Below are positions 16,577 through 25,736 of a stretch of 64,000 nucleotides of DNA, one piece after another. The notes below the pieces were generated by a model. It made no database searches, was not told the origin of the DNA, and saw only the letters and a list, made by a program, of their open reading frames with translations. The DNA lies in assembly GCA_018823415.1 (NCBI GenBank), contig JAHJIN010000345.1, positions 1 to 64,000 on the forward strand. Reading direction: 5' to 3'. Origin of the DNA: Chloroflexota bacterium (GTDB lineage Bacteria; Chloroflexota; JAHJIN01). The position numbers were made by a program, and so were the translations under genes. Position 1 is the stretch's first letter; the number at the start of each line of letters is the position of its first letter.

Positions 16577-17500
16577 CTAGACGCCCATCAGTGTGACCAT
16601 GATGGCCTTTTGGGCGTGCATACGGTTTTCGGCCTGGTCAAAGACCGCCGCGTGCGGGCCGTCCATCACCCTGTCGGTGATCTCTTGGCCGCGATGGGCC
16701 GGCAGGCAATGCAGCACGATGACATCGGGCTGGGCCTGGGCCACCAGCGCTTCGTTGACTTGGTAGCGCTGAAAGGCTTGCAAGCGGGCTTCTTGCTCGG
16801 CTTCCTGGCCCATGCTGGTCCACACGTCAGTATAGACCACGTCGGCCCCTTGCACGGCCTGCACCGGGTCATCCATGATGGCGATCTGGCTGCCGCTCTG
16901 AGCGGCAAAGCCCCGGGCCAGTTCCAACACGGCGGCGTCGGGCCGGTAGCCCGAGGGTGCAGCCAGGGTGATGTGCGTCCCCAGCTTGGTGGCGGCAAAC
17001 AGCAGCGAGTTGTACACGTTGTTGGCATCGCCAATGTAGGTGAGCTTGAGACCCTCCAACCGGCCCTTGTGCTCCAGGATGGTCTGAAAGTCACCCAGGG
17101 CCTGGCACGGGTGCGCATAGTCTGACAGGCCGTTGATGACCGGCACGCCGGCCCACTGGGCCAGTTGTTCAATATCCTGGTGGCGAAACACTCGTGCCAT
17201 GATCAGGTCCACATAGCGTGCCAGCACGCGGGCTACATCGGGTACGCTTTCGCGCTCGCCCAGCTTGATCTCGTTGGGCGACAGATATAGGGCCTCGCCG
17301 CCCAGTTGGAGCATGCCCACCTCAAATGATACGCGCGTGCGCAGCGATGGCTTCTGAAAGACCATGCCCAGGACCTTGTTCTGAAGCAGTGGGGGGTTGC
17401 CCCGAGCTTTTTGCTCGACCTTGAGGGCGATGGCCCGGTCCAAAAGAGCCTGTAATTCGGCCGGCGTATAGTCAGCAATGGTGACAAAGTCTTTGTGCAC
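16577..17500 (-). CDS. argF: ornithine carbamoyltransferase
   Basis: Forms citrulline from ornithine and carbamoyl phosphate in arginine synthesis. 307 residues, typical length. Carbamoyl-phosphate loop 'KPSLRTRVSFE' near residue 50 (family STRTR region; the first position is Ser-Leu here), 'HPCQALGD' near 130, and the ornithine-binding 'HCLPAHRGQEI' near 268. The Asp-x-x-x-Ser-Met-Gly element is present as 'DVWTSMG'. No other arginine gene is nearby. A start 14 codons upstream cannot be required, since the family N-terminus fits 'MHKDFVTIADYT'. Confidence 0.95.
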   Translation of the reverse strand: MHKDFVTIADYTPAELQALLDRAIALKVEQKARGNPPLLQNKVLGMVFQKPSLRTRVSFEVGMLQLGGEALYLSPNEIKLGERESVPDVARVLARYVDLIMARVFRHQDIEQLAQWAGVPVINGLSDYAHPCQALGDFQTILEHKGRLEGLKLTYIGDANNVYNSLLFAATKLGTHITLAAPSGYRPDAAVLELARGFAAQSGSQIAIMDDPVQAVQGADVVYTDVWTSMGQEAEQEARLQAFQRYQVNEALVAQAQPDVIVLHCLPAHRGQEITDRVMDGPHAAVFDQAENRMHAQKAIMVTLMGV

Positions 17501-17517
17501 GTGAGAACCTCCAATAG

Positions 17518-19278
17518 TTATGGTGATAAATACTGCTTGTTGCTGGATTCATGTATGTTGCCGGCGACCAATTCCACGGTGATAGTGTGCTCGGCGTGGT
17601 CTGCCGGATGCAAAGAATCGAACGTGATGCGATATTGGTCCTGCAACTGGCCGCGCGTTTGCTGGTACAGGGCATCAAGCTCGTTGGGCGTGGGCGCATA
17701 GAGATAGCGACCACCGCTATCGGCCGCGATGCGTTCCAGGATCTCGGGGGTGAACTGGGCACCCTGGAGGCCGATGGCATAGACCGGCACGTTGGTGGAT
17801 CGCGCCAGGGCCATGCAACTGTCCAACTCGTATGTCGTGCTGGCCGTGTCGCAACCGTCCGTCAGGATAATGGCAGCGTGCCGGTTGGGTTGTGTGCTCA
17901 ACAGGGTCGCGCTGGCGCCAACCACGTCAAACAAGGCCGTATCGCCATTGGCTTCCAAGCCCTCAATGGCCGCGATGATGCTGGTTTTGTCCGTGGTGAA
18001 ATCGTGCACCACATGAACCTCGCCGCTAAATGCGACCAGACAGACCGAGTCCTGCGGGCTCAACTGGCGGACAAACTTGGCTGCCGCTTCTTTGGCCCTG
18101 TCCATCGGCTCGCCCTTCATGCTGCCACTGACGTCGATGGCCATGACCAGGGACAGTGGATCCTGGGTCACGCTCACCCGTTTTGCACTAAAGGTAGATA
18201 CCGGGCGACCATCCTGAAAGACGCGCAGATGCTCGCGCCCCACATTGCGAAATGGCCGGCCATCCTTGTCCAAAACACTCATATAAGTGATCACGGTGGG
18301 GAATTGGCCTACACTGATCTGGTTAATGATCAAAGTCAGCTTGGTATCGCGGGTCCATGGCACACTGACCGTAGGCGTCGGCGCGTTGACCAGCATATTG
18401 CTCACGGCCAACCCGGCACCGACAAAGGCCATCGCCGCGCAGAGAAACACAAAGGATACCACGGCATACGCGATGATCGGGTGGAAAAGCAATCCCCCAA
18501 TCTGCATTTGTTTCTTCCGACGCAAGGCCGGGTCGCCTTTGGCACAACCGGCCAGGGCTTTGCGCATCTCGGCGGCAGTGCGATAACGGTCTTGTGGCGC
18601 CAGGGCCAGGGCTTTTAGCAGGACCTTTTCCAGTGGGCGAGAAATGACCGGATCCAGCCGGCGCGGCGGAACGAGAGGGTCCTGCACTTGCTGGCGTTCC
18701 TGGGGCGCGGGCGGGGCGAATCCCAGGAGCAGGCAGTAGAGCAGTGCGCCCACTGCATACACATCAGATGGCGGCCCTATATCCTGCGGGGCATGCTCGG
18801 GAGCGGCGAAATGGTTTGCCGACTCGTCGGCATCGGATTCGCTCCAACTACCACGCAGGGTGGGCAGCAAGAGACTGCCGTCGGCGGCGAATTGTATGTC
18901 GGCCAGGCGCATGGGTTTATAGCGCAGGTGAATGACCGGCGGTTTGTGCTCGTGCCAGGCCTTCAGGTTGGTACAGATCTGGATGCCCCAGCGGATCACC
19001 CACTTTTCTTGGATGTTGCCGGCGGCCGATTGCAACAGGGCCAGGTCCTGGCCCTCGACACCGGTGATCACATAGTCACGTTCGCCCTCGCGAAAATAGG
19101 CCAGGAGTTGGGGCGGGCGCCGGGTGACGTTGATGCGCGGCTCGGCTTCCCAGATAAAGCAGTACTCTTTGGTGTCCGGCATGTAGCCCAGATAGACAGT
19201 GCGCTGTGTGCCGTAACCAATGACATCTTTGATGCCATATTTATCATGCAGGATGGTACCGGGCGATAACAGTTTCAT
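17518..19278 (-). CDS. membrane protein: degenerate kinase domain fused to von Willebrand factor A domain
   Basis: 586 residues from the ATG at 19278, preceded by 'ggggggacgagc'. Residues about 1-255 have the length and landmarks of a Hanks-type Ser/Thr kinase ('IKDVIGYGTQRTVYLG', later 'DVYAVGALLYCLLLG', 'ALAPQDRYRTAAEMRKAL'). The catalytic features are missing: no Lys in the VAIK position ('CFIWEAEP'), 'VIHLRYKPMRL' instead of HRDxKPxN, and no DFG. So it is probably a pseudokinase. A membrane helix at about 270-297 follows, then an extracellular VWA domain from about 370 with a full MIDAS: 'DVSGS', Thr in 'NGDTALFD', and 'LTDGCD'. It would link an external adhesion/ligand module to an inner scaffold. 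The gene starts 17 bases upstream of argF's start region and may be co-transcribed with it. Confidence 0.85.
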   Translation of the reverse strand: MKLLSPGTILHDKYGIKDVIGYGTQRTVYLGYMPDTKEYCFIWEAEPRINVTRRPPQLLAYFREGERDYVITGVEGQDLALLQSAAGNIQEKWVIRWGIQICTNLKAWHEHKPPVIHLRYKPMRLADIQFAADGSLLLPTLRGSWSESDADESANHFAAPEHAPQDIGPPSDVYAVGALLYCLLLGFAPPAPQERQQVQDPLVPPRRLDPVISRPLEKVLLKALALAPQDRYRTAAEMRKALAGCAKGDPALRRKKQMQIGGLLFHPIIAYAVVSFVFLCAAMAFVGAGLAVSNMLVNAPTPTVSVPWTRDTKLTLIINQISVGQFPTVITYMSVLDKDGRPFRNVGREHLRVFQDGRPVSTFSAKRVSVTQDPLSLVMAIDVSGSMKGEPMDRAKEAAAKFVRQLSPQDSVCLVAFSGEVHVVHDFTTDKTSIIAAIEGLEANGDTALFDVVGASATLLSTQPNRHAAIILTDGCDTASTTYELDSCMALARSTNVPVYAIGLQGAQFTPEILERIAADSGGRYLYAPTPNELDALYQQTRGQLQDQYRITFDSLHPADHAEHTITVELVAGNIHESSNKQYLSP

Positions 19279-19326
19279 GCTCGTCCCCCCAGCCACACCG
19301 GCAAGAAACGCGGTACAACCACCTGA

Positions 19327-22300
19327 TTATACGTGAAAGTCAGGGCCTTGTCCAGCCGCGATCCGGCGGTACAGGGCGGCAGTTTCGGGCGACGGGGCCA
19401 CGCCCAGGTCATGCTGAAGGATGCGCTGGCATTCCTGGTACTGCTGCACGGCCTCGGCGCGTCGGCCGGCCTGGAAATAGGCCGCCATGAGCTGGCGGTG
19501 CGCCTCTTCACGGTAGGGATCGCGGGCCAGGATGGTCTGGTAGTGGCCGATGGCCGTGTCCAGGTGGCCCAGCCCGGCGTGATATGCTGCCAGGTGGGAC
19601 CGGGTGTTCAGATACAGTTCGCGCAGCCGCTCGCGCTCGACAATTGCCCAGTCTTCATACGGGTCTTCGGCCAGATAATCGCCGGCGTACAGGTCGATGG
19701 CCTCTTGCCAGGCCTGTTCGTCGCTCGACTGGGCCAATTGCCCAAACGTGTCGGCGTCCAGGTCATAATGGCTGTGCCGGTTGAACCAGTATAGGCTCTC
19801 CTGGGTGTGGAGGTAATGCGAGGCCGCGCCGGCATAGAGATAGGGCTCCAGCACCCGGCGCAGCGCCGACAGGGTGACGTTAAAGTTGTTGATGGCCGAT
19901 TCGGGTGGCATTTCCGACCACAGGGCTTCCAGGATTTCGTCGCGGGGGATGCGCCGGTGGCGGTTGGTAATGAGAAACTTGAACAACCCCTTGACCTTGG
20001 CTCGCTTCCACTGGTCGTCGCCAATAAACTCGTCGCCGCGATAGACGCCAAATTCGCCCAGGGTGATGATGCGCAGCAATGGCTTGGCGCTGGTGGCGAT
20101 GCGGGCCAGTGCCTCTTGCACGGCTTGACGCACGGCCGGGGAAGGGTCCTGGCGCAGCCGGGCCAGGGCGGGCACGGCGCGTTCGTCGCCCAGGGCGCCC
20201 AGCGCCTGAGCGGCCTGCTCGCGCACTGCCGGGTCCTCATCTTGCAGCAGTAACGCCAGGTCTTCCTGCGCGCCCGGCTCCCGGCCGGTGAGGACCTGGC
20301 AGGCATAGGCCGGGTAGATGCGCCGGCGAATGGCAGTGAGCAACAAAGGGCGCACCCAATCGCGTTCCGCGCTCAGCACTGCATCGTGGTGGTATTGCGA
20401 GGCGATGGTCAGGGCCAGACCCAAGTGCCTAACGCTGGCCTCGGCATCGCCGTGCCGCTCGTACAGCACAGCCAGGGCCAGATGGATGCGTGTTTGCTCG
20501 TCTTTGTCACGCGCGCCCTGAAAGGTTTCCAGTGCTGTGCTGAGCAGGCTCACGGCCCGGTCCAGTTCGCCGGTTTCGACACACAGTGCGCCCAGCGTAC
20601 TTTGAGCCAACGCCATGTTGTACGGACTGTCCAGGCTGGCGCTCAGTTCCAGGGCTTCCTGACCAAAACGTTGGGCCTCGGGCAGCCGGCCCCAGCGGCG
20701 GTAGAGCGTGCAGAGGCCCAGCAGCACGGCGGCAGTGCCGTATTCGTGGTGGAGCGTGCGAAAAGCGGCCAGGGCCTGGACATAATGCGCCTCGGCCGAG
20801 GCATAGTCCTGGCTGTCGCGAGCAATGTCACCGGCGATGAGCCACGCTTGAGCCTGGCTGCTAGGTAACCGGTAGCGCTCGGCAATGTCTGACAGGCGAT
20901 CCAGGGCTTTTTGCGCGGCGTCAAACTCGCCCCGCACATTGTGCAGCCGGGCCACGTCGCCCAAGGTCTCGGCCAGGGCATAAGGATTGCCCAGGTCTTC
21001 TTGAATGCGCAGGGCCGCCTGAAACATCTCCAGAGCACGGTGCAACTCGCCGCGATAGAGGTATTGGGCGCCCATGACGCCAAAGAGGTACGCGCGTATG
21101 GCCGTGGCCTCGTCGCCCACCTGCCGGCTCAGGAGCAGGGCCTCGGTGAGCAGGTCATCGGCCTCATCCAGCTCGCCCGTTTGCTGCAAGGCCTCGGCCA
21201 ACTCGCTCAGGGCGCGCAGTCGAAAGGCCGGCTGGGCTGGGCACGCCAGCGCGGCGCGATAAAGCTCGCTGGCCGGCTCCAGGTCGCCGCGCGCGCGATG
21301 CACCGATGCGCTGTTTTGCAATGCTAGCCCCAGGCCCTCGCCGTCGTCGCGGGCCACAAACAACTTGCGAGCTGCCTCATAGTGCTTGAGCGCAGCGGCC
21401 CATGACTCTTGCAGCTCGGCCACTTCGCCAGCACGCAGGAGGAGCCACGGTGAGCTGGCGACCAGATCGGCCGGCAAAGCCGCCAGCCAGCGTCCCAGCG
21501 TATCCACGCGCCCGGCGCGCAGCATTTCTTCGGCCTGCTGCTGGATCAGTTCGGCGGCGGTAGCCCAATCCTGGGCCTGGAGGCTGTGCTCGATGGCCTC
21601 GTTGGGCTCGCCCAGGCGCAGCCATTCGCCGGCTGCGCGGTGGTGCAGGTTGCGCACGGCCGCCTCGCCGGTTTGGTGCAGCAATTGCCGCCGCAAAAAA
21701 TCGCGGAACAGGGGATGATAGCGATACCAGCGCCCCCGGGCGTCCAGGGTAAAGGTGAGTAGGTTGTTGCGTTCTAGCGCATCCAGCACCTGGGCGGCAT
21801 TGTCGATCTCGAGCACATGGTTGCAGAGGGACACGCTCATCTGCCGCAAGATGGACGACCGGCGGGCAAAGTCCTTGAGTTCAGCCGGGTGACCATCTAG
21901 CACCTCTTCGGCCAAATAGTCGTACAGGTGCCGGGTAGTGCCGTCAAACTCGGCGATGGCATGGCTGGCGTGGGACAGGCCCCGGCGTGCGATGGCCTGC
22001 TGTACCAGTTGCAGGCTGGCAGCCCAACCTTCGGTGCGGGTTTGGAGGAGCGCCAGATCGGACTCGGTGATGGGCAGGTCATAGATCTGGCGGAACAGGT
22101 GGGCGACTTCGGCCGGCGTAAAGCTCAGATCGTGCTCGTCAAACTCGACAATCTCACCGGCCACGCGCAGCCGGGCCAGGGTATCCAGTGGTGGTTCGCG
22201 CCGGGTGGACAGGATCAGGTGCAGGTTGGGCGGCAGGTAGCGGAGCAGCGTGTCTATGATGTCCATGACCGCCGTGCTCTGGTCTACCCGGTGCACATCG

Positions 22301-22710
22301 TCCAGCACCAGCACCGCTTGCGCCGGGACTGCCTGTTCCATATCGTTGACCAGCATCGCCAGCACGGTTTCTTGGACCCGGCGGTCGTCGGCGGTGCTGC
22401 GTAACACGTGTTCGGCTTTGGCTGCAAAGGTGGGCAACAGCGGGGCCAGCGCGGCACTCAGATAAGACAGGAACACCCGGCGGTCGCGGTCGGTGGGATC
22501 CAGGCTGTACCAGAGGCCGTGCAGCGCGCCTTCGGACTGGATGTGTGCTATATAGGAGGCCAGAAGCACGGTCTTGCCGTACCCGGGGCCGGCGCACACT
22601 AGGACGCCCTTGCGGCGGGGCACTTCAGCTTGGAGCCGCTCCAGGAGCCGGGGGCGCTGGAGGATGGGCTGTTGGAAACAAGGCGGCGCGAGCTTGGTGC
22701 GCACAGTCAT
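19327..22710 (-). CDS. very large STAND-type transcriptional regulator (MalT-like NTPase, TPR, HEAT repeats, SARP/BTAD output)
   Basis: 1127 residues from the ATG at 22710; the track's upstream start lies beyond the promoter. Domain order: NTPase with Walker A 'GPGYGKT' (41-47) and Walker B 'VLVLDDVHRVD' (about 137-147), MalT-like winged-helix/helical linker (to about 370), a long TPR array (about 380-800), two HEAT-like repeats near 825-880 ('DPAVREQAAQALGALGDERA'), an OmpR-type winged helix near 890-970 and a bacterial transcriptional activator domain to the end ('LYAGDYLAEDPYEDW'). The output is therefore at the C-terminus and SARP-like, not LuxR-like as in MalT. Ligand and target genes are unknown. 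A HEAT insertion between sensor and output is unusual. Confidence 0.9.
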   Translation of the reverse strand: MTVRTKLAPPCFQQPILQRPRLLERLQAEVPRRKGVLVCAGPGYGKTVLLASYIAHIQSEGALHGLWYSLDPTDRDRRVFLSYLSAALAPLLPTFAAKAEHVLRSTADDRRVQETVLAMLVNDMEQAVPAQAVLVLDDVHRVDQSTAVMDIIDTLLRYLPPNLHLILSTRREPPLDTLARLRVAGEIVEFDEHDLSFTPAEVAHLFRQIYDLPITESDLALLQTRTEGWAASLQLVQQAIARRGLSHASHAIAEFDGTTRHLYDYLAEEVLDGHPAELKDFARRSSILRQMSVSLCNHVLEIDNAAQVLDALERNNLLTFTLDARGRWYRYHPLFRDFLRRQLLHQTGEAAVRNLHHRAAGEWLRLGEPNEAIEHSLQAQDWATAAELIQQQAEEMLRAGRVDTLGRWLAALPADLVASSPWLLLRAGEVAELQESWAAALKHYEAARKLFVARDDGEGLGLALQNSASVHRARGDLEPASELYRAALACPAQPAFRLRALSELAEALQQTGELDEADDLLTEALLLSRQVGDEATAIRAYLFGVMGAQYLYRGELHRALEMFQAALRIQEDLGNPYALAETLGDVARLHNVRGEFDAAQKALDRLSDIAERYRLPSSQAQAWLIAGDIARDSQDYASAEAHYVQALAAFRTLHHEYGTAAVLLGLCTLYRRWGRLPEAQRFGQEALELSASLDSPYNMALAQSTLGALCVETGELDRAVSLLSTALETFQGARDKDEQTRIHLALAVLYERHGDAEASVRHLGLALTIASQYHHDAVLSAERDWVRPLLLTAIRRRIYPAYACQVLTGREPGAQEDLALLLQDEDPAVREQAAQALGALGDERAVPALARLRQDPSPAVRQAVQEALARIATSAKPLLRIITLGEFGVYRGDEFIGDDQWKRAKVKGLFKFLITNRHRRIPRDEILEALWSEMPPESAINNFNVTLSALRRVLEPYLYAGAASHYLHTQESLYWFNRHSHYDLDADTFGQLAQSSDEQAWQEAIDLYAGDYLAEDPYEDWAIVERERLRELYLNTRSHLAAYHAGLGHLDTAIGHYQTILARDPYREEAHRQLMAAYFQAGRRAEAVQQYQECQRILQHDLGVAPSPETAALYRRIAAGQGPDFHV

Positions 22711-22743
22711 GGGGCACTCCGATGGCGTTGGACGTTGGATGAC

Positions 22744-22772
22744 ATTATACCGGCCCGGAGGGCGGGGCGCAA
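22744..22772 (-). promoter_or_regulatory. promoter of the STAND regulator gene
   Basis: On the minus strand TTGCGC, 17-bp spacer, TATAAT. The -10 lies at the very 3' end of miaA, giving a 5' UTR of about 27 bases. Confidence 0.65.
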
Positions 22773-23707
22773 GCCGGCCCGGCCAGCCAGTCTTGGGCCA
22801 GCGTGATGAGGTCGTCGTGTATGGTGGGTGCATCAGCCGGCTGCCAGAGGATCCGCGGATCATCGGGCTTGAACCAGTTGCGCTGGCGGCGGACCAGGTT
22901 GCGCGTCTCGCGCCGGATCAGCGCGATGGCCTCGTCGCGCGTGACCTGCCCGCGCAGGTACAAGCCCACCTGCCGATAGCCCAACCCGCTCATGGCGGGC
23001 AGATCTAGGGAATAACCGCGCTCCACCAGGTCGCGCACTTCGTCAAATAGGCCCTGCTCCACCATGTGCTGGATTCGGGCGTCGATGCGGGCGTACAGGT
23101 CGGGCCGGGGTCGCGCCAGGCCCAGGACGAGCGTGCGATAGGGTGGCGCCTGCTTGTGCTGCCAATCCGAGATGGGCCGGCCCGAGAGTTCATACACCTC
23201 TAGCGCCCGCACCACGCGCCGCACGTTGCGGGCGTCGATGCGGGCGGCGGCAGCCGGGTCTACCTGGGCGAGCCGGGCGTGCAGGGCCGTTGCGCCCTGG
23301 GTTTCTGCCTCAGCGAACAACCGCGCGCGCAGGACCGGGTCTGGCCCCACCCGGGGCACGGCCCAACCTTCGACCACGGCCCACACATATTGGCCGGTCC
23401 CGCCCACCAGCAGCGGCACGCGGCCCCGGGCGCCAATGTCAGCGATGGCGGCGTGCGCCAATGCCTGATAGTCCACCAGGCTAAAGGCCTGGTCTGGGGC
23501 CAGCACATCGATCAGGTGGTGGGGCACCCGGGCCTGTTCCGCCGGCGATGGTTTGTCGGTGCCGATGTCCATGCCCCGATAGACCAGCCGGCTATCGGCC
23601 GAGACGATCTCGCCGGCCAGGGCCGCGGCCAGTTCCAGGGCCCGGGCGCTCTTGCCCACGGCCGTGGGGCCTACCAGGACGATCAGCGGCGGCGCTTGGC
23701 TTGTCAT
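22745..23707 (-). CDS. miaA: tRNA dimethylallyltransferase
   Basis: Adds the isopentenyl group to A37 of tRNAs reading UNN codons. 320 residues. P-loop 'GPTAVGKSARALELA' near residue 11, 'SADSRLVYRGMDIGTDKPS' (DSRQ-like element, here DSRL), 'VGGTGQY' and 'RDEAIALIRRETRNLVRRQRNWF' near the C-terminus. The start is the ATG at 23707: the promoter's -10 ends only eight bases upstream and no ribosome binding site exists, so the track's longer form is excluded. It would be translated leaderless. Confidence 0.95.
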   Translation of the reverse strand: MTSQAPPLIVLVGPTAVGKSARALELAAALAGEIVSADSRLVYRGMDIGTDKPSPAEQARVPHHLIDVLAPDQAFSLVDYQALAHAAIADIGARGRVPLLVGGTGQYVWAVVEGWAVPRVGPDPVLRARLFAEAETQGATALHARLAQVDPAAAARIDARNVRRVVRALEVYELSGRPISDWQHKQAPPYRTLVLGLARPRPDLYARIDARIQHMVEQGLFDEVRDLVERGYSLDLPAMSGLGYRQVGLYLRGQVTRDEAIALIRRETRNLVRRQRNWFKPDDPRILWQPADAPTIHDDLITLAQDWLAGPACAPPSGPV

Positions 23708-23714
23708 GGCCGGT

Positions 23715-23743
23715 ATTATACCGCAGGGGGCCATGTCGTGCAA
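23715..23743 (-). promoter_or_regulatory. miaA promoter, leaderless geometry
   Basis: TTGCAC, 17-bp spacer, TATAAT on the minus strand. The predicted start site coincides with the A of the miaA ATG at 23707. Confidence 0.7.
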
Positions 23744-23757
23744 ACACCAGAAATGCG

Positions 23758-23789
23758 AAAAAGGTCACCGCTGGTGCTGGTGACCTTTT
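23758..23789 (-). terminator. terminator of the tuf-rplL gene block
   Basis: On the minus strand AAAAGGTCACC-agcaccagc-GGTGACCTTTTT, located 20 bases after the rplL stop. A good intrinsic terminator. Confidence 0.85.
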
Positions 23790-23808
23790 GCTTGTTCTCC
23801 GCCTGAAA

Positions 23809-24189
23809 TTAGCGAATTTCGACCACAGCGCCCGAGGTTTCCAGGGCACTCTTGACCGCTTCGGCCTCTTCTTTGGGCAGACCCTCTTTGACTGCCGCGG
23901 GCACGCCTTCTACCAGGGCCTTGGCTTCCCGCAGGCCCAGAGTCGTCACCTCGCGCACAGCCTTGATGACCTGGATCTTGTTGGGGCCGGCGTCCGTCAG
24001 GTATACGTCAAACTCGGTCTTTTCCTCAGCCTCGACGGTCGGCTCGGAGCCGCCAGCGGCCGGCATGGCCATCGCCGCCATAGGCATGGCTGCGCTGACC
24101 CCGAACCGCTCTTCCAGGGCCTTGACCAGTTCGGATAGCTCCAACACGGTCATGTTTTCAATCGCTTGCATGATCTCGTCTTTTGTCAC
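23809..24189 (-). CDS. rplL: 50S ribosomal protein L7/L12
   Basis: 126 residues. N-terminal dimerisation helices ('[17 protein letters not shown]'), Ala/Met-rich hinge, and C-terminal factor-binding domain '[20 protein letters not shown]' ending 'SGAVVEIR'. Starts with GTG, supported by 'ggagg' eight bases upstream. Last gene of the rplK-rplA-rplJ-rplL order. Confidence 0.98.
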   Translation of the reverse strand: MTKDEIMQAIENMTVLELSELVKALEERFGVSAAMPMAAMAMPAAGGSEPTVEAEEKTEFDVYLTDAGPNKIQVIKAVREVTTLGLREAKALVEGVPAAVKEGLPKEEAEAVKSALETSGAVVEIR

Positions 24190-24234
24190 GATGATGTCCT
24201 CCTATATTCTAGTTGATCACGGGCCAAACAGCGC

Positions 24235-24792
24235 CTAGGCGCCTGCGCCCTCTTCTTCCATTTGTTTACGGCGGGCCTCGAGCACGTTCACCAGGCCACG
24301 CATGGTGCCGGCCAATACGCTGACCAGGCCACTGATGGGGGCCTGAATACCACCCACCACCTGGGCCAAGAGCACCTCGCGCGGCGGCAGGCTCGAGATA
24401 CTCACCACATCATTGGGCGTGAGGAACCGCCCCTCGTGAAAGCCACCCTTGATGGCGAACAAGGGTGTGGCCCGGGCAAACTCGACGAGCCGTTTGAACG
24501 GTTCTACCACGTCGTCGTAGCAAAAAGCCACGGCTGTGGGGCCGGTCAGGGCTGGCGTCGCGTCTGACAGCGGGTATTTGGCCTGAGACAGGGCCAGCTT
24601 GAACAAGGTATTCTTGACCACGTGGTAATCACCGTCAACGTCTTGCAACTGGCGGCGCAACGTGGTAAGTTGCTCCATGTCCAGGCCCTCACTCAGGTTT
24701 TCGCTCTGATAGGCGGTCAGCACCGCCGCGTGACTGCGTTCCAGCTTGTCCACAAGCGTGCCGACGATGTGCTTTTTTTCTTCTGTGGGCAA
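24235..24792 (-). CDS. rplJ: 50S ribosomal protein L10
   Basis: 185 residues, base of the L7/L12 stalk. The start codon is TTG, preceded by the strong 'aggaggtgaaca'. Sequence features: 'MEQLTTLRRQLQDVDGDYHVVKNTL' and C-terminal helix 'MRGLVNVLEARRKQMEE' that binds L12 dimers. It is probably controlled by the L10 leader upstream. Confidence 0.97.
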   Translation of the reverse strand: MPTEEKKHIVGTLVDKLERSHAAVLTAYQSENLSEGLDMEQLTTLRRQLQDVDGDYHVVKNTLFKLALSQAKYPLSDATPALTGPTAVAFCYDDVVEPFKRLVEFARATPLFAIKGGFHEGRFLTPNDVVSISSLPPREVLLAQVVGGIQAPISGLVSVLAGTMRGLVNVLEARRKQMEEEGAGA

Positions 24793-24819
24793 TGTTCACC
24801 TCCTACCAATATCTGTTCT

Positions 24820-24930
24820 GGTTTTGCCAAAGCAAAACCCCCTGACCATAGACCGGCAAGGGGGGTACAGTGCTATCCCACCTCGGCGGGGCTCATTAGG
24901 TGACGTAGCCGTCACGCCCGCTGTCTATGG
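24820..24930 (-). promoter_or_regulatory. ribosomal protein L10 leader (autoregulatory RNA)
   Basis: The 168-bp gap between rplA and rplJ has on the minus strand the base stem 'ccatagac' / 'gtctatgg' (24923-24930 with 24846-24853) enclosing 'aatgagccccgccgaggtggga', which matches the conserved internal motif of L10 leaders. A further hairpin GGTTTTGC-ttt-GCAAAACC (about 24820-24839) lies just upstream of the ribosome binding site. L10(L12)4 is known to bind this element and repress rplJL. Confidence 0.85.
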
Positions 24931-24960
24931 CGTGGTGTGTGAAATTGTCGGATGCGCGGG

Positions 24961-25677
24961 CTAGACCGAGGTCTGCAAAGCCAGCGCGGTGGGCAGGTCC
25001 AACCGGATCCCCGGCCCCATGGTCGTTGTGATCGTGAGTGTCTTGACAAACATGCCCTTGACGCCGGTGGGCCTGGCTGCCAACATCGTCTCGACCAGGG
25101 CACTCAGATTCCCCAACAACTGCTCGTCGGTAAAGCTGATCTTGCCGATGGGGACGTGCACATTGCTGGTGCGGTCCACCCGGAACTCGACGCGGCCCAT
25201 ACGGGCTTCTTTGATCGCCAGGGGCAGATCCTCAGCCTTGACGATGGTGCCAGATTTGGGGTTGGGCATCAGGCCACGCCGGCCCAGGATGCGTCCCAGG
25301 CGGCCCACCTTACCCATGACGTCAGGGGTGGCAATCGACACTTCCCAGTCCACCCAGCCGCCTTCGATCTGCTTGATCAGTTCGTCGTCAGCGACATAAT
25401 CGGCGCCGGCCTCTTCGGCGATCTTGAGGCCTTCGCCCTGGGTAAAGACCAGCACCCGCACCTGCTTGCCGGTGCCATAGGGGAGCATGGCCACGCCACG
25501 CACCTGCTGATCGGCGTGACGTGGGTCCACGTTCAAACGCCAGTGCGTGTCTACGGTCTCGTCAAACTTGGCAAAGGCCATCTCGTGCAACAGCTTGATC
25601 GCTTCGACCGGCTCGTAGGTTTGGTCGCGATCAAGTTGACTGTCAGCTTGACGATAGTTTTTTCCTCGTTTCGGCAT
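24961..25677 (-). CDS. rplA: 50S ribosomal protein L1
   Basis: 238 residues from 'MPKRGKNYRQA' at 25677, with 'caggaggaacct' upstream; the track start 14 codons earlier is wrong. Signatures include 'VAMLPYGTGKQVRVLVF' and 'GRILGRRGLMPNPKSGTI', the RNA-binding and family motif. Part of the L11-L1-L10-L12 cluster. Confidence 0.98.
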   Translation of the reverse strand: MPKRGKNYRQADSQLDRDQTYEPVEAIKLLHEMAFAKFDETVDTHWRLNVDPRHADQQVRGVAMLPYGTGKQVRVLVFTQGEGLKIAEEAGADYVADDELIKQIEGGWVDWEVSIATPDVMGKVGRLGRILGRRGLMPNPKSGTIVKAEDLPLAIKEARMGRVEFRVDRTSNVHVPIGKISFTDEQLLGNLSALVETMLAARPTGVKGMFVKTLTITTTMGPGIRLDLPTALALQTSV

Positions 25678-25736
25678 AGGTTCCTCCTGTGGTTCTAGCG
25701 GGATGCTCATCCCTCCCACTGTTTTTCGACTGTGGC

